Source: a bacterium
GTDB lineage: Bacteria; Krumholzibacteriota; Krumholzibacteriia; Krumholzibacteriales; WJIX01
NCBI GenBank assembly: GCA_021160845.1
Contig: JAGHBT010000319.1
Span: forward strand, 1-8,352
DNA length: 8,352 nt
Direction of reading: 5' to 3'
The number at the start of each line of letters is the position of its first letter. The stretch's first letter is position 1. Both the position numbers and the translations under genes were made by a program. A model generated the notes under the pieces. That model had not been told where the DNA came from and did not search any database. It saw only the letters and a program-made list of their open reading frames with translations. This document shows positions 7,001 to 8,352 of the stretch, piece after piece.

Positions 7001-7971
7001 AACTATTTGTTCGTTATTTGTCGGGGTTCTTTCTTGTTTTGTTGCTTATACCGAATATTTTGTTTGGCGCGGATGAAGGTGTGATAGCGCAGAAATCCGG
7101 CAGTTCAGAATTGTTATTATCAAATGTTGATCCTGACCGGAAAAATCTGGAAAGAAATTCTGAAATAAACGCTCTGGACAACGGACACAAAACCATGACG
7201 ATTAAGGGAGAATCTTTGATTCGGATTGAATTTGAACGTCCCCTCCTTGACCTAAAGATAGATCCGTTTAGCGTTGAAGAGCTTGGCTGGAGGCACTCCT
7301 GGGAAAGTGTTGATTTCTTGCCCTATGTGATGAACCAGTCCGCTTTTAGAAGACCTAACTTTTTGGCGCGACCAGGGATGGATTCCTTTGTGTCTGGGAA
7401 AGTCGCTGTTTTCCGCCCCGGAGCCAAGGATAGTGATGGTTGGCAATTGACTGTTGTGAATTCAAGAGGAAAGATCGTCGGGAAGTATAAGGGCGAAGGC
7501 GCTTGCCCGGAAGAGATAAAATGGGACGGGCTTTCGTTAAGCGGCAAGCCTGTTGACCCTGGGTTAACATATTCATATGAGTTGAAGGCTTTCGACAGAG
7601 CCGGCAATATGAGAAGATATATAGGAGAGGGTTTTGAAATTTCTCCATTTATTGTTGGGACAACTGTGGGAACAGCTTTTGTGTTCTCGGCCAAAGGCTT
7701 GTCAGGGGAAGAATATGAGAAGTCTAAAGGTGCTTCGAAGATACTTATAGAAGTAGCGAGTCGTCTTAATCAGATGGATCTTCTCGGTAGGGATATTATG
7801 GTTGAAACAAGAGCACGATCAGAATCGCTGGCGCAAAGCCTGGCGGAAGAGACAGTAAATGTATTAAAGTGCGCTATTGCGGGTGATCCTTCCCGTATTA
7901 AATCATCTTTCGCGGGAGAAATGGACGCTTCAGATTACGGTAGCGTCATAGTAACTCTGGTCGGGCGGTAA
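6997..7971 (+). CDS. Exported protein with FlgD-like domain and divergent OmpA-like C-terminus
   Basis: The 324-residue protein starts with a clear signal peptide (about 1-24, hydrophobic LSGFFLVLLLIPNILFG) and no lipobox cysteine. GGGAG at 6985-6989 lies 7 nt before the ATG. Residues about 25-125 match nothing I recognise. Residues about 130-213 form a FlgD-like Ig domain, with IKWDGLSLSGKPVDPGLTYS (174-193) and AFDRAGN. Residues about 225-324 follow the strand-helix order of the OmpA/Pal peptidoglycan-binding fold: TAFVFSAKGL, then ILIEVASRLNQ, IMVETRA, SLAEETVNVLK, SRIKSSFAGE and a final VIVTLVGR. The usual 'GHTD' and 'RA..V' peptidoglycan-contact residues are not evident, so binding to peptidoglycan may be lost. 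Being last in the TonB operon, it sits where Pal sits in tol-pal operons. The FlgD assignment is firm; the OmpA assignment is pattern-based and moderately confident. Confidence 0.78.
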   Translation: MKLFVRYLSGFFLVLLLIPNILFGADEGVIAQKSGSSELLLSNVDPDRKNLERNSEINALDNGHKTMTIKGESLIRIEFERPLLDLKIDPFSVEELGWRHSWESVDFLPYVMNQSAFRRPNFLARPGMDSFVSGKVAVFRPGAKDSDGWQLTVVNSRGKIVGKYKGEGACPEEIKWDGLSLSGKPVDPGLTYSYELKAFDRAGNMRRYIGEGFEISPFIVGTTVGTAFVFSAKGLSGEEYEKSKGASKILIEVASRLNQMDLLGRDIMVETRARSESLAQSLAEETVNVLKCAIAGDPSRIKSSFAGEMDASDYGSVIVTLVGR

Positions 7972-7975
7972 AAAT

Positions 7976-8272
7976 AAATCCGATTTTAGACAGATTACCA
8001 GAAGTGTGACCTTAAAAAGAGGAACACAGTTCGCGAGAGTGATATTAAAGGAGACAAAAAGTCTTCTTTCGGAATCGATACCATTATCTGGAGTACGGCT
8101 TATAGGCGTGGGGATTTCGAATCTGGAACCGGCTGGGAAAGGAAAACAGCTATCTCTTTTTGGAATTGGTAAAAGTGAAGAAAAAAAATGGCAAAGGGCT
8201 GAAAGGGCTATAGATGATATTCTGAACCGCTTTGGGGAGGAGGCTCTCGGGCCCGGATCGCTGCTCGAATAA
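7976..8272 (+). pseudogene. dinB: C-terminal remnant of DNA polymerase IV (little-finger domain)
   Basis: About 98 codons read as the last part of a DinB-type Y-family polymerase. Landmarks are SDFRQITRSVTL near the start, SGVRLIGVGISNL in the middle, QLSLF, and a C-terminal ERAIDDILNRFGEEALGPGSLL. In full-length Pol IV (about 350-400 aa) these belong to the little-finger domain that grips DNA; all catalytic palm and finger parts are missing. The frame is closed upstream by TAG and TAA at 7949-7954, inside the preceding gene. The only early start candidate, GTG at 8006, falls inside the conserved 'TRSVTL' segment and has no Shine-Dalgarno. I therefore read it as a 5'-truncated gene left by a deletion, insertion or assembly join near 7971-7980. 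A translated little-finger-only protein of 88 residues cannot be ruled out. Confidence 0.8.
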
Positions 8273-8277
8273 ATTCC

Positions 8278-8352
8278 GTGTATCTTTTAAAAAAAATTAA
8301 AAAACCGTTAATACTTTCTCTTTTTGAGACGAATAACTATACAGATGCAGAA
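8278..8352 (+). other. Unassigned A/T-rich tail with a short frame running off the window
   Basis: After the dinB remnant a GTG at 8278 opens a frame that stays open to the window edge (VYLLKKIKKPLILSLFETNN and a few more residues). No Shine-Dalgarno precedes it and it matches no family I recognise. The opposite strand also has an open frame entering from the right edge and stopping at 8308-8310 (FCICIVIRLKKRKY). Neither can be called a gene from this much sequence. No hairpin terminator is evident, despite the A- and T-runs. Confidence 0.2.

Noticed and set aside
4546..7971. Direct assignment as the orthologous tol-pal operon
   Set aside because: No TolB beta-propeller gene is present, the arm protein has a clear TonB rather than TolA C-terminal domain, and the OmpA-like protein lacks a lipobox and the peptidoglycan-binding residues. 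The resemblance is kept as analogy only.
7900..8006. A frameshift joining the last operon gene to the dinB remnant as one protein
   Set aside because: The operon protein ends at a natural OmpA-like final strand, and nothing upstream in any frame resembles the Pol IV palm or finger region. The two sequences are unrelated rather than frameshifted halves.
8047..8054. AAAGGAGA as a ribosome-binding site inside the dinB remnant
   Set aside because: No start codon in the dinB frame lies at a usable distance downstream, so it is probably a chance purine run encoding Lys-Glu.
8281..8327. Rho-independent terminator suggested by A-runs and CTTTTT
   Set aside because: No GC-rich inverted repeat precedes the T-run on either strand, so there is only base bias.
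1..8352. CRISPR arrays, tRNA or rRNA genes, insertion sequences or attachment sites
   Set aside because: No regularly spaced repeats, cloverleaf-type sequences, transposase-like genes or terminal inverted repeats were seen.

Overview
The window is a single plus-strand gene train from a Gram-negative (diderm) bacterium. It encodes outer-membrane, periplasmic and inner-membrane envelope proteins. GC content is around the mid-40s percent, judged by eye. A PorV/PorQ-type barrel, FlgD-like Ig domains on several exported proteins, and a TonB/ExbB/ExbD module with two exbD genes together suggest an uncultured lineage of the Fibrobacteres-Chlorobi-Bacteroidetes (FCB) group, such as a Zixibacteria-, Latescibacteria- or WOR-3-like phylum. 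That placement is an inference from gene content, not a phylogenetic result.

Layout: positions 3-260 hold the 3' end of an exported protein with a C-terminal FlgD-like Ig domain. Positions 295-1587 encode a PorV/PorQ-like outer-membrane barrel that also ends in a FlgD-like domain. Positions 1590-4520 encode a 976-residue periplasmic TPR protein. Positions 4546-7000 encode ExbB/TolQ, two different ExbD/TolR proteins and a TonB-family protein. Positions 6997-7971 encode an exported protein with a FlgD-like domain followed by a divergent OmpA-like C-terminal domain. Gaps between the genes from 1590 to 7971 are 25 nt or less, and two junctions are 4-nt ATGA overlaps, so this looks like one operon. 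No promoter or hairpin terminator could be identified, so the transcript probably starts upstream of the window.

The operon runs TPR - stator - stator rod 1 - stator rod 2 - TonB/TolA-like arm - OmpA-like protein. This has most of the part list of a Tol-Pal system (TolQ, TolR, TolA, Pal, CpoB) without TolB, and a PorV-like barrel is linked to it. My working hypothesis is a proton-motive-force-driven device linking the inner membrane to an outer-membrane barrel or surface assembly.

Immediately after the operon (about 7976-8272) lies the C-terminal little-finger part of DNA polymerase IV (DinB). Its catalytic N-terminal part and any credible start are missing. This marks a recombination or deletion breakpoint, or an assembly join, at the end of the operon. 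The last 80 bases hold nothing I can identify with confidence.
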